DNA of 45,430 nucleotides from Bacillota bacterium. GTDB lineage: Bacteria; Bacillota; Clostridia; Saccharofermentanales; Fastidiosipilaceae. The notes beneath the pieces were generated by a model. That model saw only the letters and a list, made by a program, of their open reading frames with translations, had not been told where the DNA came from and did no database searches. The stretch is taken from the NCBI GenBank assembly GCA_030055235.1, contig JASGUW010000147.1, positions 1 through 45,430 of the forward strand, in the 5' to 3' direction. The position numbers were made by a program, and so were the translations under genes. This document shows positions 17,801-24,699 of the stretch, in pieces. Position 1 is the stretch's first letter; each line of letters begins with the position of its first letter.

Positions 17801-18556
17801 TTCCGCCTCACGCTCCGCTGCTAGACGGGCAGCCTCGCGTTCGGCAGCAGCGCGCTCTTCAGCCAGGCGCGCGGCTTCGCGTTCGGCAGCAGCACGCTCC
17901 TCAGCCAGGCGCGCAGCTTCGCGTTCTGCGGCTTCGCGCTCGGCGGACTCACGCTCCGCTGCCAAACGCGCGGCTTCGCGCTCGGCAGCTTCACGTTCTG
18001 CAGCCAGACGTGCGGCCTCGCGCTCGGCGGCAGCGCGTTCTTTAGCTTCTTCGGCCTCCTGACGGAGACGCTCCTTTTCAGCAGCACGCTGCAGTCGGGT
18101 CAGCCAGTCTGCATTGGGATCGCTGTCATCGAGGTACTCAATGGGTTCAGGTTCTTCTGCGGGTTCGGGAACTACAGCACGGTCGGCAGCCATGTCGGAT
18201 GCCGCGTCTTCGTGGAAAGGAGAAACCGCCGCCGGTTCCGTGAATGCAGGCTTCTGTGCCGGCGGTCCGGCATCTTCCTGATCGAGATAGCGCACGTAGA
18301 CACGGCGAATCCGGCCAGGAGCGGCACGCCTGGCCTCACGCTCGGCTTCACGTCTGGCTGCCGCCGCAGCCTCCGCCGTTGCCGTCTGTTCGGCAGAATC
18401 AGGCAGAGCCTGCTTATCGTCGCCGCGTGGCTGAAGCGTGAGAGGGCGAACCTGGCGCAGGCCGGCGGCATGCTGTTCATTGCCAGCATGCTTTGACTGC
18501 CCGTATTCGGCATCCCCCCGCCTGGTATTCTGATTGTCTCGGCCCGTTCGCCTCAT
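14885..18556 (-). CDS. Giant coiled-coil protein with C-terminal CPBP (CAAX protease-like) membrane domain
   Basis: A 1223-residue protein, far longer than the usual 200-350 of CPBP proteins. Residues about 140-330 are Glu/Ala/Arg heptad-like repeats (EREAARLAEERAA units), a long predicted coiled coil; 330-800 is Pro/Arg/Ser/Thr-rich and probably disordered; near 800-860 there is a PE dipeptide repeat followed by an acidic run. From about 870 come several transmembrane segments. The CPBP motif 1 is intact (Glu1018, Glu1019, Arg1023 in SSSEEFLFRG). Motif 2, normally F-x3-H, reads YVLYR, so the histidine is replaced by Arg1051. Motif 3 keeps its histidine (His1084, HIMMS) but lacks the usual Asn/Asp. 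It may be an inactive or altered protease acting as a membrane scaffold. The start is uncertain: ATG 18556 lacks a good ribosome binding site. Divergent from zwf. Confidence 0.78.
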   Translation of the reverse strand: MRRTGRDNQNTRRGDAEYGQSKHAGNEQHAAGLRQVRPLTLQPRGDDKQALPDSAEQTATAEAAAAARREAEREARRAAPGRIRRVYVRYLDQEDAGPPAQKPAFTEPAAVSPFHEDAASDMAADRAVVPEPAEEPEPIEYLDDSDPNADWLTRLQRAAEKERLRQEAEEAKERAAAEREAARLAAEREAAEREAARLAAERESAEREAAEREAARLAEERAAAEREAARLAEERAAAEREAARLAAEREAEEAAAREAEAAARREAEAAARYKADVATHQETETGARQETEVGAEQRRSAEAIREHELATRERELAARERELAAREQELAANLQAKTMTAATPSATTETRPRTPDGIQFEEEISRPRRRSERLRLEQEQVHSAPPKPPAPAPAPTSGPELPQPRPEQRPPAPANVRPDKPVAAVRAPSLPIKPHEFAEKSRHGIRALRELPQIRQSISSDPSPSRIPAPRITRKLTLIPVPEDQLRRRQPLDPIFSADFYERSSGDIPDFLRNTSLTEGEANLSLSEERRRQASAQMPRDTAGRPRDPRTATPEGRRKARVNPPVARVLRGARQVNPLSQNEIGSKPQTPVTPSRSELRRQRARSGELRSVPVQPHYNPIEFESLFATYEAETQPETSTVQSRAAEEERERQRRVAEDIARLEERAKQRTAAERRSSRKTSGSPPVAISTRTTRPIGAVMEAAVAATRTSTKETPSAGPEAKTTAKATITEVEAVPETDSGTAAEPSSAVTLPEVDETERETEIVPASAAVSEPAVEKEELDDSRPTETDAGREEDSEPEPVPEPEPAPEPEPEPEPEPEPEPESTEEIEEAFDEEFEEEFEEELYLDDDEMLPERRYRPFTLALLRLVSPYRHYGGFALLVSAVALLGIHLLWWDRFSGARLEGFLGSYSWLVTGLAVSVLALLLPGLLTLKVFHLPSRLIGAASNGGGRTMLSASLLGLPAGLAIFGLDRLILELQTLVGIEDVAPLLPTVPKPGGIPDILLILLVICIVKSSSEEFLFRGLLQSDLRRGGNANLAAVLQALAYVLYRGDVGHALTAFAVALLLGWLRGRSNSLYPAIGCHIMMSITWYFAATPAYTTVHRFLSGTVAGPLAPGILSALLLLVVGLIISLPFGLRVAARYAAFELPFEDEEARIIAALPEKQRHWFTLDDPEERIERKRARRKRSPYSDERRIEESWPGPLFMVAFLILILVALLPLLLL

Positions 18557-18600
18557 TTACGTGCTTGGATGTCCTCTCTACACTACGGCAGTGTCGAAAA

Positions 18601-18631
18601 AATGGAACCAGACCTGACGGAATGGTACCAG
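18601..18631. promoter_or_regulatory. Direct repeat AATGGWACCAG in the divergent intergenic region
   Basis: AATGGAACCAG at 18601-18611 and AATGGTACCAG at 18621-18631, a 20-bp period (two helical turns). It lies in the 259-bp gap between the divergent coiled-coil/CPBP gene and zwf. Such phased direct repeats can be operators; the regulator is unknown. Confidence 0.3.
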
Positions 18632-18815
18632 CACGACCCAAGCCAGATGAATGTTTACAATATGATGACATTATACACAGAAGCAAAAAGAGGTTAAGTG
18701 CCCATTCGTGAAAATTCGAACAGCCTTTTGACTGATAGACAAGATGACGGTCGAGAGTGGAATGCTTCGCATGGGGTATTAAGCTTGTGTAAATGACGAC
18801 AGGAGGAAATGACAT

Positions 18816-20282
18816 ATGAACAACATAGACTCGGAACTCCGCTGCGAAGGACAGACGGTGCTGGTAATTTTTGGTGGAAGCGGAGATCTGACGTTCAGGA
18901 AGCTCTTACCGGCTCTTTACAATCTCCACGTGCTGGGTGCTGTGGCAGATGGATTTGAGGTTGTCGCCGTAGGCCGCCGTCCGTGGACGACGGCAGAGTA
19001 CCATGAAAAGGCAAAGGAGTGGGCCCGGAAACAGGTGCGCGTGCCCTTTGGCGATGCGGACTGGAATGACTTTACCAGACGTCTGTATTACCACCGCATG
19101 GAACTGGGCGATCTGGCTGCCTATGAGGAGCTCGACCGCCTGCTGGCAGCCGCCTGCCCGAACAGCCGACGCGTCTTCTATTACGCAGTGGCTCCGTCCT
19201 GGTTTCGTTCTGTGACACAGGGAGTGGTGGAGGCGGGTCTGAATCGTCCTGGTTCCCGGATTATTCTGGAGAAACCCTTTGGCGATTCGCTTGAGGAAGC
19301 GCGGGAGCTCCATGACGAGCTGGTTGCCGCCTATGGCGAAGAAGAGCTGTATCACATCGACCATTATCTCGGGAAGGAGATGGTGCGTAACATTCTCTGG
19401 CTGCGCTTTCGCAATGCCATCTTCCGCCATGTCTGGGGACGCCATGCGATTTCGGATGTTCAGATCAATGCCTTCGAAGAGGAGGGGGTCGGCAGCCGCG
19501 GTGGCTATTACGACGAGGCGGGTGCCTTTCGGGATATGGTGCAGAACCATCTTTTCCAGGTGCTTTCGGTGCTGGCGATCGAGCCGCCGGCTGATGAGAC
19601 GGCGACGGCTCTCCATAACGAACAGCTGCGGGTGCTTCAGGCTCTGCGGCCTGTTGAAGCGGCAGCCATTGATGAGCATCTGGTGATGGGGCAGTACGAG
19701 GGCTACCGCGAAGAAGAGCGGGTGGATCCGGAGAGCCGGACGCCGAGCTACGCCGCCCTGCGTCTCTTTGTTGATACGCCGCGCTGGGAAGGGGTGCCCT
19801 TTTATATCCGTACGGGCAAGAGCCTGCATACGCGCGACATGGAGATCATCATCCGCTTCCGGATGACGGATCCGGAGACGGCGCCGGATCTGCTGGTGAT
19901 CAAGGTGCAGCCGGACGAGGGCGTTTTCCTTCGCTTCAACGTCAAGCAGCCGGGGCGTGGGGAGGAGCTGGCGCAGGTCTATATGGATTACTGCCAGTCC
20001 TGTCATATAGAGAACTACCGCAATACGCCCGAAGCCTATGAGCGTCTCCTGATGGCAGCCGTTAACGGCGATCAGAGCCTGTTTTCGCGCTGGGATCAGA
20101 TTGAGGCATCATGGTATTTTGCAAACCGCATGATCGCTGCCTGGGAAGCGGCCGGGATGCCGCTGGCAAGCTATGCGAAAGGCAGCCAGGGCCCCACAGA
20201 GGCCTGCCGCCTGCCGGCGCTCGACGGACTCGACTGGACGGTTTCGGATCTGCCGGAGACCTCGCTTCGGGCCTTCGTTTGA
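18816..20282 (+). CDS. zwf: Glucose-6-phosphate 1-dehydrogenase
   Basis: A 488-residue enzyme of normal length that oxidises glucose 6-phosphate to 6-phosphogluconolactone with NADP+, the entry to the oxidative pentose phosphate pathway. Visible: nucleotide-binding GGSGDLTFRK (residues 20-29), EKPFGDS (152-158), and the active-site signature IDHYLGKE at 181-188. Start ATG 18816 is preceded by AGGAGG at 18802-18807, 8 bases away. It stands alone, with gnd about 2.3 kb downstream on the same strand. No 6-phosphogluconolactonase gene lies in the window. Confidence 0.97.
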   Translation: MNNIDSELRCEGQTVLVIFGGSGDLTFRKLLPALYNLHVLGAVADGFEVVAVGRRPWTTAEYHEKAKEWARKQVRVPFGDADWNDFTRRLYYHRMELGDLAAYEELDRLLAAACPNSRRVFYYAVAPSWFRSVTQGVVEAGLNRPGSRIILEKPFGDSLEEARELHDELVAAYGEEELYHIDHYLGKEMVRNILWLRFRNAIFRHVWGRHAISDVQINAFEEEGVGSRGGYYDEAGAFRDMVQNHLFQVLSVLAIEPPADETATALHNEQLRVLQALRPVEAAAIDEHLVMGQYEGYREEERVDPESRTPSYAALRLFVDTPRWEGVPFYIRTGKSLHTRDMEIIIRFRMTDPETAPDLLVIKVQPDEGVFLRFNVKQPGRGEELAQVYMDYCQSCHIENYRNTPEAYERLLMAAVNGDQSLFSRWDQIEASWYFANRMIAAWEAAGMPLASYAKGSQGPTEACRLPALDGLDWTVSDLPETSLRAFV

Positions 20283-20334
20283 GTTGCCGTTTCGCCTGTG
20301 GGATTTGAAAGTGGTTTTTCGAAGCAGTTTTGGA

Positions 20335-20390
20335 TTTCGCGCTGTTTTGACTTTGCCCTGCACGCCGTGTGGCGGTGTGCAGGGCCATAA
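20335..20390 (-). repeat. Inverted family-D fragment with GC-rich hairpin
   Basis: CGCTGTTTTGAC (about 20339-20350) is the reverse complement of the GTCAAAACAGCG core of family D, and is followed by GCCCTGCACGCCG/CGGTGTGCAGGGC, a strong hairpin also found next to other family-D copies. It lies just downstream of zwf. Confidence 0.6.
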
Positions 20391-20419
20391 ATAGCATTGA
20401 ATTGCGCATCAATGCCAAC

Positions 20420-20452
20420 TGCGCGCCGTGCAGCGGCGCGCAGGGCCCTTTT
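20420..20452 (+). terminator. Putative zwf terminator
   Basis: TGCGCGCCG (20420-20428) and CGGCGCGCA (20434-20442) form a 9-bp GC-rich stem followed by GGGCCCTTTTG. The spacing between stem and T-run is longer than ideal. The same GC-rich hairpin type accompanies family-D repeats, so it may be part of that element. Confidence 0.55.
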
Positions 20453-20918
20453 GTGGAAAAGACAGCGTGAAGTCCAAGTCGTTTTGTTCAGTTCATATGA
20501 GGCAACTGAGAGATCACAGTGCCTCTAAATAGACGGTGGACTCCGTCTTAGGTGTGTATCCGATACCGACCAGAGAGTGGCTCGGTTTTGACACGATTTA
20601 GAGCCAGCCTTTCCGTATTCCTTGGCCGCACAGATTGAGGTTCTCTGCTATGAGAAGCTCCATGCTTGCTGCAGCTTCAGAAGGTAAATTAATTAGATAC
20701 TGCAAAGCGGGCGGCCAGGAGTCGCCCGTTCTGCTGCGAGATTGCATCTATGCATGTGGTACATAGAAATGGAAAAAGCGGCGGGCGGCTCGAGGTGACG
20801 GAGAGTGTCCGGAATGAAGTTCCGCAATCATAAAGTGACCCTTGTACGCAGCATCCTGTAAAACAGGTGTCTGCAGGCGTTACTTGAGTGCAGGCAAGGA
20901 ATTGTGAGAAAGAGAGGA
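20453..20918. other. Gene-free spacer
   Basis: No open frame with a ribosome binding site or recognisable motif. It separates the zwf 3' end from the second family-B array. Confidence 0.55.
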
Positions 20919-21225
20919 TCGACACAACTCCAAAAGTTGGCAAATCCTCCCTCAAATTTGACAAAAAGTCGAGTTGTGTCAGAAAACGCTGACACAACTC
21001 CAAAAGTTGGCAAAACAGACGGGGATTTTGACAAAAAATCGAGTTGTGTCAGGAAAAGGTGACACAACTCCAAAAGTTGGCAAATCCTCCCTCAAATTTG
21101 ACAAAAAGTCGAGTTGTGTCAGGAAAAGGTGACACAACTCCAAAAGTTGGCCATTTCGGCCTCGAATTGGACAAAAAGTCGAGTTGTGTCAGGAAACGCT
21201 GACACAAGTCCAAAAGTTGACACAC
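20919..21225 (-). repeat. Family B array 2: five inverted 70-bp repeats
   Basis: GACACAACTC followed by CAAAAGTTGG recurs at 20921, 20991, 21061, 21131 and 21201 (the last with one change), exactly 70 bp apart. It is the reverse complement of the array at 7816-8150. Minus-strand transcripts would meet the GAGTTGTGTC/GACACAACTC hairpin followed by a T-run. Together the two arrays bracket about 12.7 kb with opposite orientation. Confidence 0.95.
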
Positions 21226-21446
21226 CGAGTGGATTAAGGCTGTTGGAGTCTCACTGCTACCCCCTCTGAACAGCAGCACAAAAAGCCTCATATTGTCCCG
21301 TGGGTTAGGCAATATCGAAGAATTTGCACAGGCGGTGTACAAAAAAGACGATATTGCCCTGCGGATCACAGATCGGACAATAGCGGATTGCATTTCTCTA
21401 CATTTTGACCACCGGAATCAGTCTGCCACCCCGAATCAGCCTGCTG

Positions 21447-21485
21447 CTTTTTCCACCCGCCATCCACCCGCCATCCACCCGCCAT
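21447..21485. repeat. 11-bp tandem repeat (CACCCGCCATC), three copies
   Basis: Three head-to-tail copies of CACCCGCCATC directly precede the 20-bp repeats that follow. A simple-sequence tract without coding potential. Confidence 0.8.
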
Positions 21486-21496
21486 CTTCCAGACAC

Positions 21497-21619
21497 ACTT
21501 TCCACACCCCCGGCACACTTTCCACACCCCCGGCATAAGTTCCACACCCCCGGCATACGTTCCACACCCCCAGCATACGTGCCACACTCCAGCATTCGTG
21601 CCGCACCTCAGCATTCACG
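21497..21619. repeat. 20-bp tandem repeat (TCCACACCCCCGGCATACGT-like), about six copies
   Basis: Copies start at 21501, 21521, 21541, 21561, 21581 and 21601; the first four are nearly identical and the last two are decayed. Strong C/G strand asymmetry. It lies upstream of the cyclase-family gene promoter. Confidence 0.9.
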
Positions 21620-21699
21620 CTGCGTCCCCCGCATTCCTGAAGTGCACCTTGACGTGCGATGTGCGCCTTTTCTGCTTCGCGAATGCGCCCTGAATCCGC

Positions 21700-21705
21700 T
21701 ATGAT
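21700..21705 (+). promoter_or_regulatory. Candidate -10 box (TATGAT) for the cyclase-family gene
   Basis: TATGAT at 21700-21705 with TTCGCG 18 bp upstream as a poor -35. Transcription would start near 21712, just before the direct repeats at 21719-21750. Confidence 0.4.
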
Positions 21706-21718
21706 AGAAGTTGTAGAA

Positions 21719-21750
21719 TCATATAAGCGGTCTTATTCATATAAGCGATC
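21719..21750 (+). promoter_or_regulatory. Direct repeat TCATATAAGCGRTC, possible operator
   Basis: TCATATAAGCGGTC (21719-21732) and TCATATAAGCGATC (21737-21750) with an 18-bp period, in the 5' leader of the cyclase-family gene. Placement just downstream of a predicted transcription start fits a repressor site. Confidence 0.45.
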
Positions 21751-21785
21751 ATATTTAACTATCAGAAGTGAGGAGGCGCACATCG

Positions 21786-22424
21786 ATGAAAATCATTGAT
21801 ATCTCCCGTCCGTTGACAGAAGAAACATCTGTTTATAAGAACAATCCTGTAAAGCGGGTAAGGATAGAGACCCTGGCCACCCACGAAGCGAACGGCTACC
21901 ACGAATCCAATCTGCACACCAACCTCCACACCGGAACGCACATCGATGCCCCGCTGCACATGATTGCCGGCGCCCGGCCCATGTCAAGCTACAGCCTCGA
22001 TCATTTTCTGGGTCCCTGCCTGGTGCTGGACTGCGAACAGGTCGCCGATCTGATCACCCGCAGTGACCTCGAAGGACGCGGCATCCGCGCCGGCGACATT
22101 GTCCTGCTGCGCACCCGCAATTCGCTCGTCGACGCCTTTGAGTTTGATTTCGTTGCCCTCTCGCCGGACGGCGCCCGCTATCTGGTGGAACAGGGCGTGC
22201 GCACGGTAGGGATCGACGCCATGAGCATTGAACGCAGCGACCCCACACGCGAAACGCACCGCACGCTGCTCGGCGCCGGTGTCGCCATCATTGAGGATCT
22301 GCGCCTGGCTGCCGTCGCCGAAGGTCGCTATCAGCTGAGCTGCCTGCCGCTCTCCCTGCCAGAATGTGAGGCCGCCCCCGCACGTGCCGTCCTCTGGAAC
22401 GGACCACACCCGAACGACGGCTAG
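21786..22424 (+). CDS. Cyclase/kynurenine formamidase-like metal-dependent hydrolase
   Basis: A 212-residue member of the cyclase family (KynB-like fold), with the metal-binding signature HTGTHIDAP at residues 48-56 and the typical opening IIDISRPLTEETSVY. Family members are metal-dependent hydrolases acting on amides or lactones such as N-formylkynurenine; some are isatin hydrolases. The specific substrate cannot be read. ATG 21786 was chosen because AGGAGG is at 21771-21776, nine bases upstream. It is followed 133 bp later by gnd; the gap contains its own repeats, so cotranscription is unsure. No other tryptophan-catabolic gene is present, which argues against a kynurenine role. Confidence 0.85.
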   Translation: MKIIDISRPLTEETSVYKNNPVKRVRIETLATHEANGYHESNLHTNLHTGTHIDAPLHMIAGARPMSSYSLDHFLGPCLVLDCEQVADLITRSDLEGRGIRAGDIVLLRTRNSLVDAFEFDFVALSPDGARYLVEQGVRTVGIDAMSIERSDPTRETHRTLLGAGVAIIEDLRLAAVAEGRYQLSCLPLSLPECEAAPARAVLWNGPHPNDG

Positions 22425-22472
22425 CCCGACAGAAACTCCGCTTGTCCGCCCGCTCCAGCGAAACCACACCGA

Positions 22473-22521
22473 CAGGTGTCAAAATACCCAAGCGAAATCA
22501 ACACTGTCAGGTGTCAAAATA
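22473..22521 (+). promoter_or_regulatory. Repeated CAGGTGTCAAAATA upstream of gnd
   Basis: CAGGTGTCAAAATA occurs at 22473-22486 and 22508-22521, 35 bp apart; the first is embedded in the dyad GACA-GG-TGTC. A TATAAG at 22531-22536 could be the gnd -10. The second copy covers the -35 position, as an operator would. Confidence 0.4.
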
Positions 22522-22557
22522 AAGGAAACATATAAGTCCAGAAAAAGGAGAAGAAGC

Positions 22558-24045
22558 ATGTCAGAAACAGCAAAGCAGACGGTTGGAACCAAGGCGGATA
22601 TCGGCCTTATTGGCCTGGCGGTGATGGGCGAAAACCTCGCCCTCAACATGCAGTCGAAGGGCTTCCAGGTGGTGGTCTACAACCGCACCTACGCGCGCAC
22701 AGAGGGCTTCATCGCAGGCCGCGGCGGCGAAGCCGGCATCTGGGGCAGCCAGGATCTCAAGAGCTTCGTTGCCCAGATCAAAAAGCCGCGCCGCATCATC
22801 ATGATGGTCCGCGCCGGCAAGCCGGTTGACGACCTCATCGAACAACTGCTGCCCCTTCTTGAAGCCGGCGATATCCTGATCGACGGCGGCAACTCGCAGT
22901 TCACCGACACCGCCCGCCGTGTCAAGTATGTCGAGTCACAGGGTCTGCTTTATGTGGGCTCGGGCGTCTCCGGCGGGGAAGAGGGCGCCCTGCACGGCCC
23001 CTCGTTGATGCCCGGCGGTTCACCGGCGGCCTGGCCCCTGATCAAGGACGTCTTCCAGGCCATCGCGGCCAAGGTCGACGGCGGCGAGCCCTGCTGTGAC
23101 TGGGTCGGCGAAGGCGGCGCCGGTCACTTCGTCAAGATGGTCCACAACGGCATCGAGTACGGCGACATGCAGCTGATCGCCGAGACCTACCAGTTCATGC
23201 GCAGCTATCTCGGCATGACAGCCGACGAGATGGCCGCCGTCTTCCGCCAGTGGAACCAGGGCGAGCTTGATTCCTATCTTATTGAGATCACCGGCGATAT
23301 CCTGGCCTATCGCGAAGAGGACGGCTCGATCCTGCTCGACAAGATCCTCGACGCCGCGGGGCAGAAGGGCACCGGCAAGTGGACCTCAATCGTGGCCCTT
23401 GACGAAGGCGTCGCTCTGACCCTGATCGCCGAGGCCGTCTTTGCCCGCGCCCTGTCCTCCTTCAAGGATGACCGTGTCGCCGCCAGCCAGGTTCTCGAGG
23501 GCCCGTCTGGCCGCTTTGAGGGCACGGCGGAAGAGCGCCAGGAGCTCATCAATGCCCTCGGTGACGCCCTCTATGCCGCCAAGCTTGTCTCCTATGCCCA
23601 GGGCTTCGACCTGATGCGCGTGGCCGCCCAGACCTACGGCTGGCACCTCAACTTCGGCGGCGTCGCCATGATGTGGCGTGGCGGCTGCATCATCCGCTCG
23701 GCCTTCCTGGGCGACATCTGGCGCGCCTTCGACCGCAACCCGGAACTCGGAAATCTGCTGCTGGATGAGTTCTTTGCGAAGACCATCGCCGCCAAACAGT
23801 CCAGCTGGCGCCTGGTGCTGGCGACCGCCATCGGAGCCGGTGTCGCCGTACCGGCCCTGGCCGCCGCCCTGACCTACTACGACGGCCTGCGCACCGCGAA
23901 CGGCCCCGCCAACCTGATCCAGGCGCAGCGCGACTACTTCGGCGCGCACACCTATGAGCGCACCGACGCCCCGCGCGGCGAATGGTTCCACACCGACTGG
24001 ACGGGCGAGGGCGGCGCGACGGCCTCCTCGACCTACAACGCCTGA
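22558..24045 (+). CDS. gnd: 6-phosphogluconate dehydrogenase (decarboxylating)
   Basis: A 495-residue enzyme that converts 6-phosphogluconate to ribulose 5-phosphate and CO2 with NADP+. Visible: the nucleotide loop GLAVMGENLA (residues 19-28), ILIDGGNSQFTDT (106-118), VSGGEEGALHGPSLMPGG (137-154), and the catalytic GHFVKMVHNGIEYGDMQ with Lys193, Asn197 and Glu200. The length matches the long form with a C-terminal helical dimer domain and tail. ATG 22558 has AAGGAG at 22545-22550. The next gene begins with GTG at the base after its TGA, so gnd appears to head the redox run downstream. Confidence 0.97.
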   Translation: MSETAKQTVGTKADIGLIGLAVMGENLALNMQSKGFQVVVYNRTYARTEGFIAGRGGEAGIWGSQDLKSFVAQIKKPRRIIMMVRAGKPVDDLIEQLLPLLEAGDILIDGGNSQFTDTARRVKYVESQGLLYVGSGVSGGEEGALHGPSLMPGGSPAAWPLIKDVFQAIAAKVDGGEPCCDWVGEGGAGHFVKMVHNGIEYGDMQLIAETYQFMRSYLGMTADEMAAVFRQWNQGELDSYLIEITGDILAYREEDGSILLDKILDAAGQKGTGKWTSIVALDEGVALTLIAEAVFARALSSFKDDRVAASQVLEGPSGRFEGTAEERQELINALGDALYAAKLVSYAQGFDLMRVAAQTYGWHLNFGGVAMMWRGGCIIRSAFLGDIWRAFDRNPELGNLLLDEFFAKTIAAKQSSWRLVLATAIGAGVAVPALAAALTYYDGLRTANGPANLIQAQRDYFGAHTYERTDAPRGEWFHTDWTGEGGATASSTYNA

Positions 24046-24699
24046 GTGAGCGCCCCGGAGCGGGGGACAGCGGTCGACCATCTTGAAGTCTGGCTCGACT
24101 TCGTCTGCCCCTGGTGCTATATCGCCGAGTCCGCCCTGCTTTCCGTCCTGACGGAGCGCAGGCGGCGGGGACTCTGTGTCCCCCGGCTCCGCTTTCGCAG
24201 CTATATCCTTGAGCCCCGGGCCGCGGTCGATCCGCGCCCGGCGCTCGAGCGCTACCTGGCCCTCGGCGTGCCGCGTGAGAAGGCAGAGCGCGCTCTTACC
24301 CGTATCGTTGACGCCGGCCTGGCGGAGGGCATCCACTTTGACTTCGAGCGCGGCGTCTCGGGTCCGACCCTGGCAGGCCACCGCCTGCTGCATGCCATTC
24401 AGGCCCGCGGCCTGGATGCGACGCCCTTTGTTCTGGCGGTCTTTCGCGGCTATTTTGAGGCAGGCAAAGCTGTATCAGATCCCGCAGAACTGCTCGCTGC
24501 TGCCGCCGGCATGCTGGACCCCGTGACCGCCCGGGCCGCCCTGGACGACCCCGGCTACGACGCCGCCATCGCCGCCGATCAGGCGGAGGCCGATGCCTCC
24601 GGGCTCCGCTGGATCCCCTATCTGCGCTTCGCCGACGGCCGCCACCTTGAGGGGCGGCTCGGCCGCGACGAACTGAGGCAGGAACTGGAGAAAGAATGA
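24046..24699 (+). CDS. DsbA-family thioredoxin-fold protein (FrnE/HCCA-isomerase-like)
   Basis: A 217-residue cytoplasmic protein (no signal peptide) with an N-terminal strand VWLDFVCPWCYIAES carrying a CPWC redox pair (Cys21, Cys24) and the helical insertion typical of the FrnE/2-hydroxychromene-2-carboxylate isomerase branch, where GHRLLHAIQARG and the closing RWIPYLRFADG (cis-Pro region) are family features. In a few relatives the enzyme is an isomerase; the intact CxxC here fits thiol-disulfide exchange instead. GTG 24046 follows the gnd stop with no gap and has no ribosome binding site, so translation is coupled. Its stop overlaps the next ATG (ATGA). Confidence 0.85.
   Translation: MSAPERGTAVDHLEVWLDFVCPWCYIAESALLSVLTERRRRGLCVPRLRFRSYILEPRAAVDPRPALERYLALGVPREKAERALTRIVDAGLAEGIHFDFERGVSGPTLAGHRLLHAIQARGLDATPFVLAVFRGYFEAGKAVSDPAELLAAAAGMLDPVTARAALDDPGYDAAIAADQAEADASGLRWIPYLRFADGRHLEGRLGRDELRQELEKE

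Noticed and set aside
15900..18200. Plus-strand Ser/Gly- and Arg-rich frames opposite the coiled-coil gene
   Set aside because: They are antisense shadows of the PE repeats and Ala/Glu/Arg heptads; no start signals.
14885..18556. An active CAAX protease annotation
   Set aside because: The motif-2 histidine is Arg and motif 3 lacks Asn/Asp; only the fold is supported.
20689..21393. Minus-strand frames of 81-114 codons in the second 70-bp array
   Set aside because: Their peptides are repeats of the hairpin unit (LTQLDFLS...PTFGVVS) with no start signal.
21786..22424. Kynurenine formamidase (kynB) by name
   Set aside because: The fold and metal motif fit, but no other tryptophan-catabolic gene is nearby, so only the family is called.
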